A stretch of DNA of 46,142 bases from a bacterium (GCA_021790255.1 JAJYIE010000008.1:1-46142); one strand, 5' to 3'. Positions 18,058-27,670 are shown, counted from the stretch's first letter. Notes: generated from the sequence alone by a model not told the origin. A program made the numbers and translations.

Positions 18058-18537
18058 ATGAGCCAGCCGGAGTTTCTTACTAATTACAAAATAATTGCCA
18101 ACGCGCCTCGTACTGTGGAGGAAACCCCTCTCTACCGCAACTTTGGGCGCAATCAATTTTCGGGCTTAGGTCAAGAGGAAGATATTGATGACTATGTGGA
18201 GAGCTTACGTGATTTTGACCTGACTCTTCAGACAGTGTCCCCCCGGGACAAAATTTTAGTCATCGGCCGGGGAAAAGCCCTCAGCTATGGTTGTGTTTTG
18301 GAAGGGTTAACCGGAGCTTCACTTACACCAACTTATTCACCGGAAGACAGGCACCGACTATCCCCCCATAGCTTTGATATTGTTTTCGTGGCCCTTGAAG
18401 GGAACCGGCTTGAGGAAGACGAACAGCGGATTACCGAAGCCGAAAGATTAGCCGTCCGGGAGCCGGCCGGCCGCGTTTTATATTTTATAAGTGAGCCCGC
18501 TCAAGATAAGCAATTACCTTCTGACTTGTTCGAATAA
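18058..18537 (+). CDS. Hypothetical protein, Rossmann/MTase-like region
   Basis: DKILVIGRGKALSYGCVLEGLTGASLTPTY..FDIVFVALEGNRL; ORF track starts at 18043, inside the -10 element. Confidence 0.55.
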   Translation: MSQPEFLTNYKIIANAPRTVEETPLYRNFGRNQFSGLGQEEDIDDYVESLRDFDLTLQTVSPRDKILVIGRGKALSYGCVLEGLTGASLTPTYSPEDRHRLSPHSFDIVFVALEGNRLEEDEQRITEAERLAVREPAGRVLYFISEPAQDKQLPSDLFE

Positions 18538-18565
18538 ATTATTCGTTCTGTTTTTTCCTCTCCCA

Positions 18566-18594
18566 TTGACCCAACCTAGCAGAAGTGATATTAA
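18566..18594 (+). promoter_or_regulatory. Sigma-70-type promoter
   Basis: TTGACC (18566-18571) - 17 bp - TATTAA (18589-18594); ATG begins 6 nt later. Confidence 0.65.
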
Positions 18595-18600
18595 TACTCC

Positions 18601-19197
18601 ATGTCAGTTGAGCTTACCACAGAAAATGTGGTGGTTTTTCAAACTCCACTTTCGCCGATAGTGCCGGCTTATAGGCCCGGCTGCCATCCGGCAACCAGTG
18701 TGCCAACCAAGTTAGGGCTGTTCGGCCAGATTCAAGTACCGGACAGGCTTATCGACCTGTGCAGCGGCGGCCTTGCTGGCCGGATATGTGCATTTGTCAT
18801 ACCGGCCGGAAGTCCGGGAAGATTCGAAAGGACACCTTGGGTTACTTTTCATAATGGGAATGTCCTGCACGACACCCGCTGGATCTCTGACCCGGAGATG
18901 GTGGAAAGGCTGGCCGGGAGATTTGCCGCTTTAGACGTTTTTTGGACCATCCTGCCTGACACATTGAAACAGTACCCCAAACTGGGCGGCCAAATACCGC
19001 TCGAACTGATCGATTTCTCCAGCCGCTATCTTAATTTCTTACAAGCAGAAGAGTTTACTGCTAAGGCCGGTAAGTATTTGGACAACAATTTTGGTATCGA
19101 CTGGGATAATTTTCTATCGGGCTTAGCAGACAAAACTCATCTGAAAACCCAGGATGAGATTACCAGAATTATCCGGCAATCTTTCCCCAACCGTTAG
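18601..19197 (+). CDS. Hypothetical protein
   Basis: 198-aa ORF behind a promoter-like element. Confidence 0.6.
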   Translation: MSVELTTENVVVFQTPLSPIVPAYRPGCHPATSVPTKLGLFGQIQVPDRLIDLCSGGLAGRICAFVIPAGSPGRFERTPWVTFHNGNVLHDTRWISDPEMVERLAGRFAALDVFWTILPDTLKQYPKLGGQIPLELIDFSSRYLNFLQAEEFTAKAGKYLDNNFGIDWDNFLSGLADKTHLKTQDEITRIIRQSFPNR

Positions 19198-19229
19198 GGG
19201 GTGTTATAATACTGCCAGCTTCCCCAGAT

Positions 19230-20414
19230 ATGGATAAACTCATCTTTACCCACTTTAAAACCCGCCCGGTCAAAGTCGGACACTTGACTATCGGCAGTAA
19301 CGCCCCGGTGGTGGTCCAGACAATGTGCACCGAGCACACCGAAAACGTTCCGGCCGTTGTTGAACAAATTATTTCCCTGCACAAAGCCGGTGCTGAACTT
19401 ATCCGGGTGACCGTCCCATCTTTAAAAGATGCTGAGCATGTAGTAGAAATTAAGAAGTTGCTTAAAAAGAAATACCATGATGTACCCCTTGTGGCTGATG
19501 TCCATCACTTCGGTTCGGAAATCGCCGTTAAAACGGCTGGGGTGATGGATAAAATCCGCATCAACCCCGGTTTGTTTGTTTTTAAGAAACCTTCCGGTAA
19601 GCTGGAATATTCTCGAAGCGAAATAGAGCAGGAACTGGCTGAGATCGAAAAAGCCCTTCTGCCGGTGATTGATACCTGTAAAAAACACGGTACGGCCATG
19701 CGTATCGGCGTTAATCATGGCAGCTTGTCAGAGAGGCTGAAAGTAATGTACGGCGATACACCACAAGGTATGGTGGAGTCAGCAGTTGAATACCTGAAAA
19801 TCTGCGAGCGGCATAATTTCCGGGACCTGGTCATCTCTTTAAAGGCCAGCAATGTCCTGGTGATGATTGATGCCAACCGGCTGATGGTCGAGCGTATGAA
19901 GAAGGAGAAAATGAACTATCCACTTCACCTAGGAGTCACCGAAGCCGGTGCCGGCCAATCAGGGCGGATTAAAGGTGTTGTCGGAATCGGTACGCTTCTT
20001 GCCGAAGGCATTGGCGATACTATCCGGGTTTCTTTGTCGGAAGATCCCATCAATGAAATCAGCGTTTGTTATGACCTACTGCAAACACTTAAATTGCGCC
20101 GGACTAAGCTTGAGTTGATCGGCTGTCCGACCTGCGGTCGGACCAGGTATAATTTACCGCCGATGCTCACCAAAGTAGAAAAAGAGTTTAGCCATCTCAA
20201 CAACTTGTCCATCGCGGTCATGGGATGTATTGTCAACGGCCCGGGTGAGATGGCCGACGCTGATTACGGGATCATGGGCCAGGGGCCAAATACAGTAGCA
20301 GTCTTCCGCGGCCAAACCCTGATCAAACCCAATGTCTCCCAAGATCAGGCAATTGAAGTCTTAAGGGAAGTTATCCAAAAAGACGGCAAATGGTTGGAGC
20401 CCGGTAACCGGTAA
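19230..20414 (+). CDS. ispG: 4-hydroxy-3-methylbut-2-en-1-yl diphosphate synthase (GcpE)
   Basis: APVVVQTMCTEHT, MRIGVNHGSLSERL, LHLGVTEAG, LIGCPTCGRTRYNL, VMGCIVNGPGEMADADYGIMG. Confidence 0.97.
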   Translation: MDKLIFTHFKTRPVKVGHLTIGSNAPVVVQTMCTEHTENVPAVVEQIISLHKAGAELIRVTVPSLKDAEHVVEIKKLLKKKYHDVPLVADVHHFGSEIAVKTAGVMDKIRINPGLFVFKKPSGKLEYSRSEIEQELAEIEKALLPVIDTCKKHGTAMRIGVNHGSLSERLKVMYGDTPQGMVESAVEYLKICERHNFRDLVISLKASNVLVMIDANRLMVERMKKEKMNYPLHLGVTEAGAGQSGRIKGVVGIGTLLAEGIGDTIRVSLSEDPINEISVCYDLLQTLKLRRTKLELIGCPTCGRTRYNLPPMLTKVEKEFSHLNNLSIAVMGCIVNGPGEMADADYGIMGQGPNTVAVFRGQTLIKPNVSQDQAIEVLREVIQKDGKWLEPGNR

Positions 20415-20440
20415 ATATAAGTTGGCCAAGTTTCAGATAA

Positions 20441-21385
20441 ATGAGCAGTCAAAACCATCTTACCAAGCTACTCCTGGCTTCTCCCCGGGGGTTTTGTGCC
20501 GGCGTCAGGCGGGCTATCGAAGCATTAAATAGCGCTCTTAAAACCTATCCCTGCCAAACCATTTATTGTTACCATCAAATTGTCCACAACACTTTAGTAG
20601 TTAAAGATTTTGAGAAGAGAGGTGTCAAGTTTGTCAATAATATTGAGGGGGTGCCTGACAGCTCAATCCTGGTTTTCAGCTCCCACGGCGTCTCTCCTAG
20701 CATTCGTCAACAAACTATCCGCAAAAAACTAAAAACTATTGATGCCACCTGTCCGTTCGTTAATAAAACACACCTGGAAGTCAAAAAATATGCCACGGAA
20801 GGGCGTAAAATCATCTATATCGGCCACAAAAGCCATGACGAAGCGGTAGGTACCACCGGCGAAGCTCCAGAGGCAAGTTTCATTATTGAATCAGCAGCAG
20901 ACATTCCCGACATCCCTTATTCCACTGATTCCCAAGTCGCCCTCATTACCCAAACCACTTTATCAGTTGATGAGACCGAAATGTTAAAACAACAGCTTCG
21001 CCAAAAATTTCCAAACTTAATCGAGCCGCCGAAAATTGACATCTGCATGGCTACGCAAAACCGCCAAAACGGTGTTAAAGACTTGGTCAAACAGGGAGCT
21101 CAACTGGTAGTCGCCCTCGGCTCACCCAACAGCTCAAACTCCAATAAATTAAAAGGCGTGGCTGAAAAAGCAGGTGCCAAGGCGGTTCTGCTTGAGGAAA
21201 TTGCCGACCTTGACCTGGCTTCTTTGAAAAACATCAACTGCATCGGACTAACCGCCGGAGCTTCTCTGCCGGAAGAAAAAATCAGCGAAGCCGTCAAGTG
21301 GTTTAAGTCGCAGGGAATTCAGGAAGTTGCGGAAGTGTCCGTCGCTGATGAAAGCCGTATCAATCTGCCCCCTGTTCAGCTTTAG
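20441..21385 (+). CDS. ispH: 4-hydroxy-3-methylbut-2-enyl diphosphate reductase (LytB)
   Basis: ASPRGFCAGVRRAIEAL, VFSSHGVSPSIRQ, DATCPFVNKTH, SSNSNKL, IGLTAGASLPEEKI. Confidence 0.97.
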   Translation: MSSQNHLTKLLLASPRGFCAGVRRAIEALNSALKTYPCQTIYCYHQIVHNTLVVKDFEKRGVKFVNNIEGVPDSSILVFSSHGVSPSIRQQTIRKKLKTIDATCPFVNKTHLEVKKYATEGRKIIYIGHKSHDEAVGTTGEAPEASFIIESAADIPDIPYSTDSQVALITQTTLSVDETEMLKQQLRQKFPNLIEPPKIDICMATQNRQNGVKDLVKQGAQLVVALGSPNSSNSNKLKGVAEKAGAKAVLLEEIADLDLASLKNINCIGLTAGASLPEEKISEAVKWFKSQGIQEVAEVSVADESRINLPPVQL

Positions 21386-21605
21386 TCACTGTAATTGCTT
21401 CATCCGGGCAGCCGGAGGCAGCATCTTTAATGGTCCTCTCATCATCATAAGGACCTTTTGATTTGACTGTACTTATCAGCTCATCATCCATCTCAAAGGT
21501 TTTTGGGGCAATAGCCGTGCAGGCAGCACAGGAGAGACACTTGATACGGTCAATGCTGACCACGATATTACCAATTTTAACTGTCTGCAGGTTATCCTTA
21601 GCCAT
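21360..21605 (-). CDS. Ferredoxin, single [4Fe-4S] type
   Basis: CLSCAACTAIAPKTFEMDDE ... ASGCPDEAI cluster motif. Confidence 0.9.
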   Translation of the reverse strand: MAKDNLQTVKIGNIVVSIDRIKCLSCAACTAIAPKTFEMDDELISTVKSKGPYDDERTIKDAASGCPDEAITVTKAEQGAD

Positions 21606-21614
21606 GGTTAGAAA

Positions 21615-22472
21615 TTATTTAAGAAGGGCGTCAACAGTCGGTTCCATTTCCTTATAGCTGTAAGCCCCGGCATAAAGTGTGGCATTAACATAAAATCCCG
21701 GGGTGCCGTTTATACCCAGGCTACTGGCCAAACTCGTATCCTCGCTCAGGCGGCTGTCATACTTACCGCTGTCCAGGCAGCTCTTCATGGTTGCCGGGTC
21801 AACCACAGATTTGAGAAAATCAGCTATCTCCCCTGATTTGGCTTTATCGTTTTTGACGGTGTTGTTGAGCAGATTATAGCCATCTGCGCTCATCAGGAGA
21901 TCATTTGCTTCCCAAAACTTATTGTTATCCGCTGCACAATAGAGCGCTTTGGCTCCCATTTCACCGTTACCGTGCCCGGGAAAATAAAGATAGACAAAAG
22001 CCGCCTTGCCGTTTTTGACCAGCTTTTCCATTTCCGGTACCGGCGGCACATAACTTCCCCCGTCCGCTGCCATAGTAAACTGCGGGCCCATTTGTTTATT
22101 CAGCTCAGGGTTTTGTCCCGTAGCCGCCTGACAATAAGGACAGCTTGGGTCTGAAGCCTCAATAAAAATTACCTTTTTGCTTGTATCACCAAACTTAATT
22201 TGGCTTTTATTAAAAACATCATTAATTGTCGCCAAAGAAACCTGCGGCTGGCCAGGCGCTGTGGTTGGCTGGGCTAAAGCGGTAGGAGGGTTTTTGGAAT
22301 CCTGAGCAGAACCTTTCCAGGAAATTGTGCCGTTAGAAACCAAAATTGCCAAAGCTATAATCACACTGCCGATTAAAATTGCCACCGAAGGAGTCAGAGA
22401 AAACGTTAAAGACGGCTTGGTACTTTCGGCCATATTGCCCATCAGTCTACTCATCAGCCAGGTGTTTGTCAA
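21615..22472 (-). CDS. DsbA-family / thioredoxin-fold secreted oxidoreductase
   Basis: N-terminal TM, EASDPSCPYCQAATG (CPYC), LGINGTPGFYVNATLYAGAY cis-Pro region. Confidence 0.88.
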   Translation of the reverse strand: MTNTWLMSRLMGNMAESTKPSLTFSLTPSVAILIGSVIIALAILVSNGTISWKGSAQDSKNPPTALAQPTTAPGQPQVSLATINDVFNKSQIKFGDTSKKVIFIEASDPSCPYCQAATGQNPELNKQMGPQFTMAADGGSYVPPVPEMEKLVKNGKAAFVYLYFPGHGNGEMGAKALYCAADNNKFWEANDLLMSADGYNLLNNTVKNDKAKSGEIADFLKSVVDPATMKSCLDSGKYDSRLSEDTSLASSLGINGTPGFYVNATLYAGAYSYKEMEPTVDALLK

Positions 22473-23025
22473 TCAGTGAAAAAGGGTTTTGGGCAGCTGT
22501 CAAACCCTCCTCCAGGAAAATCTGCAGTGCCCAAGCTCCTTTTTTGACCATCTCTTCTACAGCCCTCTGCTGCTCCGGCAGAAAATCCTGCAAAACGTAC
22601 TGGTCGGAAGGAATTACTGTCGAGCGGCCGATCCCCAGCCGCAGCCGGTAAAAGTCTGCACTGCTTAAGCTTTCTATGACCGACTCCACACCATGATGCC
22701 CGGCCGCTCCTCCGCCAAGCTGCAACTTCATTTTGCCAATCAGCAAATCCAGGTCATCATGGACGACGACAATATCTTCAGGAGAAAGCTTGTAAAAGCC
22801 TGCCAGCCTTTTTACTGCTTCGCCGGAGTTGTTCATAAAAGTCTGCGGCTTTACCAAAAGCAGCTCCGGGCTGATTTTTAATATTTCCGCCTGGAATTTA
22901 GCTGATTTTTTCCACACTCCCCCGCCCAATTTTTTGGCCAGTTCATCCACCACTAAAAATCCTAAATTATGGCGGGCCTTTTGGTACTTGTTACCGGGAT
23001 TGCCGAGACCAAGCATGATTTTCAT
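22447..23025 (-). CDS. pth: Peptidyl-tRNA hydrolase
   Basis: GLGNPGNKYQKARHNLGFLVVDELA, KPQTFMNNSGEAV, VVHDDLDLLIGKMKLQLGGGAAGHHGVESVIESL, FYRLRLGIGR. Confidence 0.96.
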   Translation of the reverse strand: MKIMLGLGNPGNKYQKARHNLGFLVVDELAKKLGGGVWKKSAKFQAEILKISPELLLVKPQTFMNNSGEAVKRLAGFYKLSPEDIVVVHDDLDLLIGKMKLQLGGGAAGHHGVESVIESLSSADFYRLRLGIGRSTVIPSDQYVLQDFLPEQQRAVEEMVKKGAWALQIFLEEGLTAAQNPFSLIDKHLADE

Positions 23026-23093
23026 AATGGATAAATTTTAACACAGGTTGACAGAACCAAACTTCCGTATTAACCCACTATCAAGTACTCCTT

Positions 23094-23447
23094 GTGCTGG
23101 AAGCAAATAATGGATGCTTACTTCTATTCCCTTTCTACCGTCCGGAAAATGACTATTTTCCTGTAAATGAAAGTTCGGCAGACCGGCCAGACCAACCGCT
23201 AAGTAAACGATGGACAAAAGGCTTGGCTTGTACTTTGGTTTGTTTAGGTATTGGTTCAGCGGGATTTTGGGCTGAGGAACACACGCCAGCCGAGATTAAT
23301 TATAGTCACCTGACGGAACAAATTGCTGCCGTGACCAAAGCAGATATTTCTTTTAAAAACCCTCACCAAAATATCCCGGCGGATCAACGTCCGAGTATAC
23401 CTAATGCGGTTCCGACAAAAAGAATCATGGAAATCACTGAAGCCTAA
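23094..23447 (+). CDS. Hypothetical protein with one TM segment
   Basis: 117-aa ORF with GTG start; 4-bp overlap with the convergent ligase gene. Confidence 0.4.
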   Translation: MLEANNGCLLLFPFYRPENDYFPVNESSADRPDQPLSKRWTKGLACTLVCLGIGSAGFWAEEHTPAEINYSHLTEQIAAVTKADISFKNPHQNIPADQRPSIPNAVPTKRIMEITEA

Positions 23448-25180
23448 GTCTTTTTATACTGCTGCTTATACATTTCCAGCAATTCTTTTACAGTCGTGGC
23501 GTCTTCTGCTCTCCTGTCTGCACCCCTAAACCGGACAAGCCGGGGAAATCTTAAGGCATAACCCGGTTCGCTGTCAGTTTTTCCGGCGGTATGGACCGGG
23601 CTTTTGGTAATTTCATCCGCCAAAACTTCAATGACAATTTCAGGCTTAATCCAAACTGACGGCTCCAAAATTGAGTTGACTCTTGGCGGTTTGTGGTCCA
23701 CTTTGATTTTATCCGCCCGAGCGTGGATTTCCCGCCACTCTTCATCCGATAAACCGGTGCCGATTTTAGAAACCGTCACAAATTCATCTTTTCTCTTATC
23801 GTAAATCCCAACCAAAAGCGCTCCGGCGCCAAAGCTCGCCCGCTTCCCCCTCCCAAAAATATAACCTAAGATCACACAATCAATTGTGTCTTTTAACTCG
23901 CCGGCCGAGTGGCGCTTTAATTTGACCCAGTTGAAATTGCGGGCGCCTGCCTCATATTTTGAATCTGGTTTTTTCAAAAGCAGCCCTTCTAAGCCTTTGG
24001 CCAAAGCGTCATTAAAAAGTTCCGTGACCCGTTTAACCGAATCAGTAAATTCTCCCGGCTGCGGTACTAAAGTTTCATCACCGGAGATCACCTCAGCCAA
24101 CCTTCTCAACCGTTCCCTAAGCGGCAGGTCGATCAACGGTTTTCCATCCAAATACATAATGTCAAAAACAAAGGATTTTAAAGGTATTTGTTTGCTCACC
24201 TCATCGACATTATATTTGCGCCGCCGCTTGGTGGTTTCCTGGAAAGGCAAAAATTCATCCGACTCAGGATTAAAAGCTAACGCTTCCGAATCAAAAATGG
24301 CCGTTGCGGCCTTGACTTGTTTTAAAGCCCCAGCGATAATTTCCGGCATCATGGCCGTAGTTTCTTCTAAGTTACGGGAAAACAGCCGGACTTCGTCACC
24401 ATTTTTGTGGATTTGTACCCTAAAGCCATCGTATTTATATTGGGCATGCGCCTCACCGCCGAATTTTTGTAAAATGGTTTGCGGATCAGGTAGCCGTTCC
24501 GCCAGTTCCGAGCGGATAGGCCTCCCCACCTCAACATCTAATTCTTCTACCCCTTTTAATCCTTCTTTCCATAACGTTTCACCGATTAAGCCTAAATCGG
24601 AAGTTTTATTGTAGGCTTCTTCCAAAACTTTCCGCTGCTTTTTATCGCCTAATTTGGCTACTGCGAAAGCGTCCAAAACCGTCGGATCGCCGATGCCCAG
24701 GCGGGTAGTTCCCAGGGGGATACGCACTAAATGTTTGGCGCTGACCGGATCAACTTGCTTTAACAGTCCCACCAATAAATTTAATTTTTTTTCAACCGCT
24801 CCCTCTCCAGAAGTACCGGCAACTTTTTTTAGCTCCTCAAACACCTCACCAACCGTTAATTTTGAACTTTGAATTTTGAACTTTGAACTCATTCGGCTCG
24901 CGACTTTCCCAAAATCCCCCACCCGGCCGTATTCTGCAGCCACCTCTTCCAGCGGCACGCTGTAAGCCTGGGCAACCGCTTTAGCCACGCCTTTTTCGGC
25001 CATACCGATTTCCACCGGCTCGTAAAACGGCGCCACCCGGCCCTGGATTAAGTAAGCCACTTTGGCCACCTCATTTGTCTCCACATGGGAAAAAAGCTCC
25101 ACCAAAATATCAATTAGGCTTAAGCGGGAGGAGGTTTCCTCCAGCTTTTCAAAATATCCGGAAAGCTCACCGAAAGTCAT
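23444..25180 (-). CDS. lig: ATP-dependent DNA ligase
   Basis: HAQYKYDGFRVQIHKNGDEVRLFSRNLEETT (KxDG motif), FVFDIMYLDGKPL, EGLLLKKPDSKYEAGARNFNWVKLK; start at MTFGELSGYFEKLE rather than 25285. Confidence 0.94.
   Translation of the reverse strand: MTFGELSGYFEKLEETSSRLSLIDILVELFSHVETNEVAKVAYLIQGRVAPFYEPVEIGMAEKGVAKAVAQAYSVPLEEVAAEYGRVGDFGKVASRMSSKFKIQSSKLTVGEVFEELKKVAGTSGEGAVEKKLNLLVGLLKQVDPVSAKHLVRIPLGTTRLGIGDPTVLDAFAVAKLGDKKQRKVLEEAYNKTSDLGLIGETLWKEGLKGVEELDVEVGRPIRSELAERLPDPQTILQKFGGEAHAQYKYDGFRVQIHKNGDEVRLFSRNLEETTAMMPEIIAGALKQVKAATAIFDSEALAFNPESDEFLPFQETTKRRRKYNVDEVSKQIPLKSFVFDIMYLDGKPLIDLPLRERLRRLAEVISGDETLVPQPGEFTDSVKRVTELFNDALAKGLEGLLLKKPDSKYEAGARNFNWVKLKRHSAGELKDTIDCVILGYIFGRGKRASFGAGALLVGIYDKRKDEFVTVSKIGTGLSDEEWREIHARADKIKVDHKPPRVNSILEPSVWIKPEIVIEVLADEITKSPVHTAGKTDSEPGYALRFPRLVRFRGADRRAEDATTVKELLEMYKQQYKKT
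24861..24888. repeat. Heptamer tandem repeat inside the DNA ligase CDS
   Basis: TTTGAAC/TTTGAAT/TTTGAAC/TTTGAAC; encodes SSKFKIQSSKL. Confidence 0.9.
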
Positions 25181-25244
25181 CACCTTGGATTTTAGTCTAT
25201 CCGGCAAAACTTGTAAATTAAACCCAATTGCGTACAATACGCTC

Positions 25245-26215
25245 ATGAGTACAGTTGAGGATGAACATACCCTTTCACTCCCCACAGACTATCAATCACC
25301 AGATTCTTCGGTCAGGGGGTAAACATACCAAGCCAGACAACTTTTAACAGTTATTCAAGCCGCCCTCGAACTTCCGGTATCTTCTCACCCAGGCACCGCT
25401 GCCATTATCAGACAAGCACAAGCTAACCTTCAGGGATTAAGTAAAGCTCTGAATAAAAAAATTAGCGAACATTCATCAAACTTCACAACATCTTCATCTC
25501 CGGAGCAGGAAAAAGAGCGTCGCGCGGTAGCACCAGCTCCGGTTCATGATGAGATTAGCAGTCTCTACCACCAGGCTGTCCGAGGGGGAATTAGCGAGGA
25601 ATGGTTTCGCCAACAAATAGCAAGCTTGCACGAAGAAGATCATTACATCGCCACTCATGACGAGCTGACTGGTTTATTGAATCACCCTGGTCTGAGGGAA
25701 AAAGCCTACAACATTTTCCAAGAAACTTCCTGGAATACTCGCCTTCTTACTTTGTTTTTTATTGATGAAGATAACCTGAAATTAGCCAACAGCATCCCAA
25801 CTTTACTTGGAGACCGTCTGCTTCAGGCTACCGCGAGGCAAATCTTGCCCAGACTCGGAAAGAAGATTTAGTTAGTAGGGTCGGCGGTGATGAACTGGTT
25901 GTGTTAATTGAAGGCCAAAATACTAAGACTGCCCGTAAATGGGCAGAAAGGCTTCGGGAAGGTGTTGGTTTGGCCAACCAGCAGGCTGTATTAGAGTTTT
26001 TGATTGAACGCTATGAAAAACATCACCCGGAACCTATTCCCACCTGGAAGGAAATCGACGGAAAATTCTCAATCAGTGGCGGATTAACTTCCTGGCATCC
26101 CGGTGACTCCTTTGAAGAAATGATTGACGGGTCAGACTTCGCTCTTCGGCAAGTTAAACAAAAATTAGGCAAAAACCGTGTTCGCGTATATAACCCAAAC
26201 CAGGTAGCAGGTTAA
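25245..26215 (+). pseudogene. GGDEF-domain protein, disrupted
   Basis: ATHDELTGLLNHPGLREK ... LVSRVGGDELVVLIEG ... FSISGGLTSWHPGDSFEEMIDGSDFALRQVKQ; in-frame TAA at 25320-25322 and a frameshift near 25855-25865. Confidence 0.8.
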
Positions 26216-26220
26216 AGCTT

Positions 26221-27294
26221 TTACCTTAAAACGTACGCCGCTTTTTTAGTGCCGCCAGTTTTTTTAATTAAACCCTTTTGTTTTAAGAACTTCAGCTCCC
26301 GCAATACTGTATCATCAGAATAATCCGGGAAAATTTTCCGGAAGTCTTTATTTTGCATCAGCTTATGGCGGTGCAGGTATTCCATAATAATCATCTGCCG
26401 CTCATTTAATGTCACTTGCTCCCCCAATTGGTCCTTTACCCGAGCATCCAGGGAGATATTTTTTACCCGTTGCTTAATCCTGTCCAGTTCAATGGCCACC
26501 CCTTCCACAAAATAATCAAGCCAGGGGGTAAGATCCCGATCCTGCGCCTCCGGCACCAGCTGGTTGGATACAGCCTGCAAAGTCAGATAGTAATCCAGGG
26601 GGTTTGCATCAAAATATTCCTCCAGAGAGAAAAATTTACGGATATCATAACCATCCCAGGACATGACCAGCGTAGCCACTGCCCTGGCGGTCCGGCCATT
26701 TCCATCCACAAAGGGATGCACCCTGGCAAGCTCATAATGAATAACTCCAGCTTTTAAAACCGGATGCAAATCCCGGGCTAAGGCACTGTTAACCCAGCTT
26801 ATCAGGTCATCAATCAGATAAGGTACCTCTGCAGCCGGCGGCGGAGTATAAGAGACCTGCCCAGTCCGTGAATCCTTAATTACTACCTGGCGCTCCCGGA
26901 AGCGGCTGGCAACATCCGGCTGGCAGATCCTGTCCACCGTCAGGCCATGGATCTGCAAAACCAACTGCGGAGTCAGTGTCCCGCCTGCCGGGTTACCAGG
27001 CAGGGTCAGGTTATCAATGAATTTCACAACGTTGCGGTAGTTGATCACCTCCTGGACATCACGCTCCCGGGCCACCACTTCCTGGCCTTCTAAAACGTCT
27101 TGGGCCTGCTCAAAAGAAAGATTGTTGCCCTCAAGATGGGTGCCGTGATGGACAATTCTTTCTAAGGCTTCTTTGCGGAATTTGGCTTCCCAGGCCGGAA
27201 TTAAAGGGGCATTGATAATCACTTCCCGGGCAGCATCAATAATGCCAATGTTTTTTAAAATCCTGTTGGTAATGGTATATTTAGGAGAAAACAT
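26221..27294 (-). CDS. Fic family protein with C-terminal winged-helix-like domain
   Basis: VHPFVDGNGRTARAVATLVM Fic motif; HLEGNNLSFEQ N-terminal segment; C-terminal HTH-like tail. Confidence 0.92.
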   Translation of the reverse strand: MFSPKYTITNRILKNIGIIDAAREVIINAPLIPAWEAKFRKEALERIVHHGTHLEGNNLSFEQAQDVLEGQEVVARERDVQEVINYRNVVKFIDNLTLPGNPAGGTLTPQLVLQIHGLTVDRICQPDVASRFRERQVVIKDSRTGQVSYTPPPAAEVPYLIDDLISWVNSALARDLHPVLKAGVIHYELARVHPFVDGNGRTARAVATLVMSWDGYDIRKFFSLEEYFDANPLDYYLTLQAVSNQLVPEAQDRDLTPWLDYFVEGVAIELDRIKQRVKNISLDARVKDQLGEQVTLNERQMIIMEYLHRHKLMQNKDFRKIFPDYSDDTVLRELKFLKQKGLIKKTGGTKKAAYVLR

Positions 27295-27390
27295 TAGTTA
27301 ACGTAAACCCTAACAATTATTGCATTTTTCCCGCAAAAAAACCAGCGGAGTTCTTTTGCAATTGAGATATTAAAGAGATATGATATAGTC

Positions 27391-27666
27391 GTGGCTAAAC
27401 AAACCAGCAGGGCTGAAAAAGAGAGATCTTTTCATATAGAGTTAGCCAGCCAGATGCTGACTCTTGCTACTTCCGGCTTCGGGCTGGTGGCAGCATTAGC
27501 CTGGAATTCAGCAATTCAGCAAATTGTCAAAGACTTTATTGAGCCGCGCATCCCCGGCTCCGGGATCCTGTCCCAGGTAATTTATGCTTTAATTGTCACT
27601 TTCCTGGCAGTATTTATTACCTACCAACTTTCCCGTCTCTCCAGCCGTGTGCACCATCCCCGCTAG
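27391..27666 (+). CDS. Small two-TM protein, DUF5654-like
   Basis: MLTLATSGFGLVAALAWNSAIQQIV..QVIYALIVTFLAVFITYQL; GTG start. Confidence 0.65.
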   Translation: MAKQTSRAEKERSFHIELASQMLTLATSGFGLVAALAWNSAIQQIVKDFIEPRIPGSGILSQVIYALIVTFLAVFITYQLSRLSSRVHHPR

Positions 27667-27670
27667 AGGA

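Noticed and set aside
23886-24614. 242-aa plus-strand ORF opposite the DNA ligase
   Set aside because: Antisense shadow ORF of a conserved gene, no recognisable motif.
15382-25322. Alternative genetic code (e.g. UGA recoding) to explain in-frame stops
   Set aside because: The in-frame stops are TAG and TAA, accompanied by frameshifts; polA and others terminate normally at TGA, consistent with code 11.
26221-27294. Fic/antitoxin TA pair
   Set aside because: No small antitoxin ORF adjacent; the single-protein Fic with its own N-terminal and wHTH segments is more likely stand-alone.
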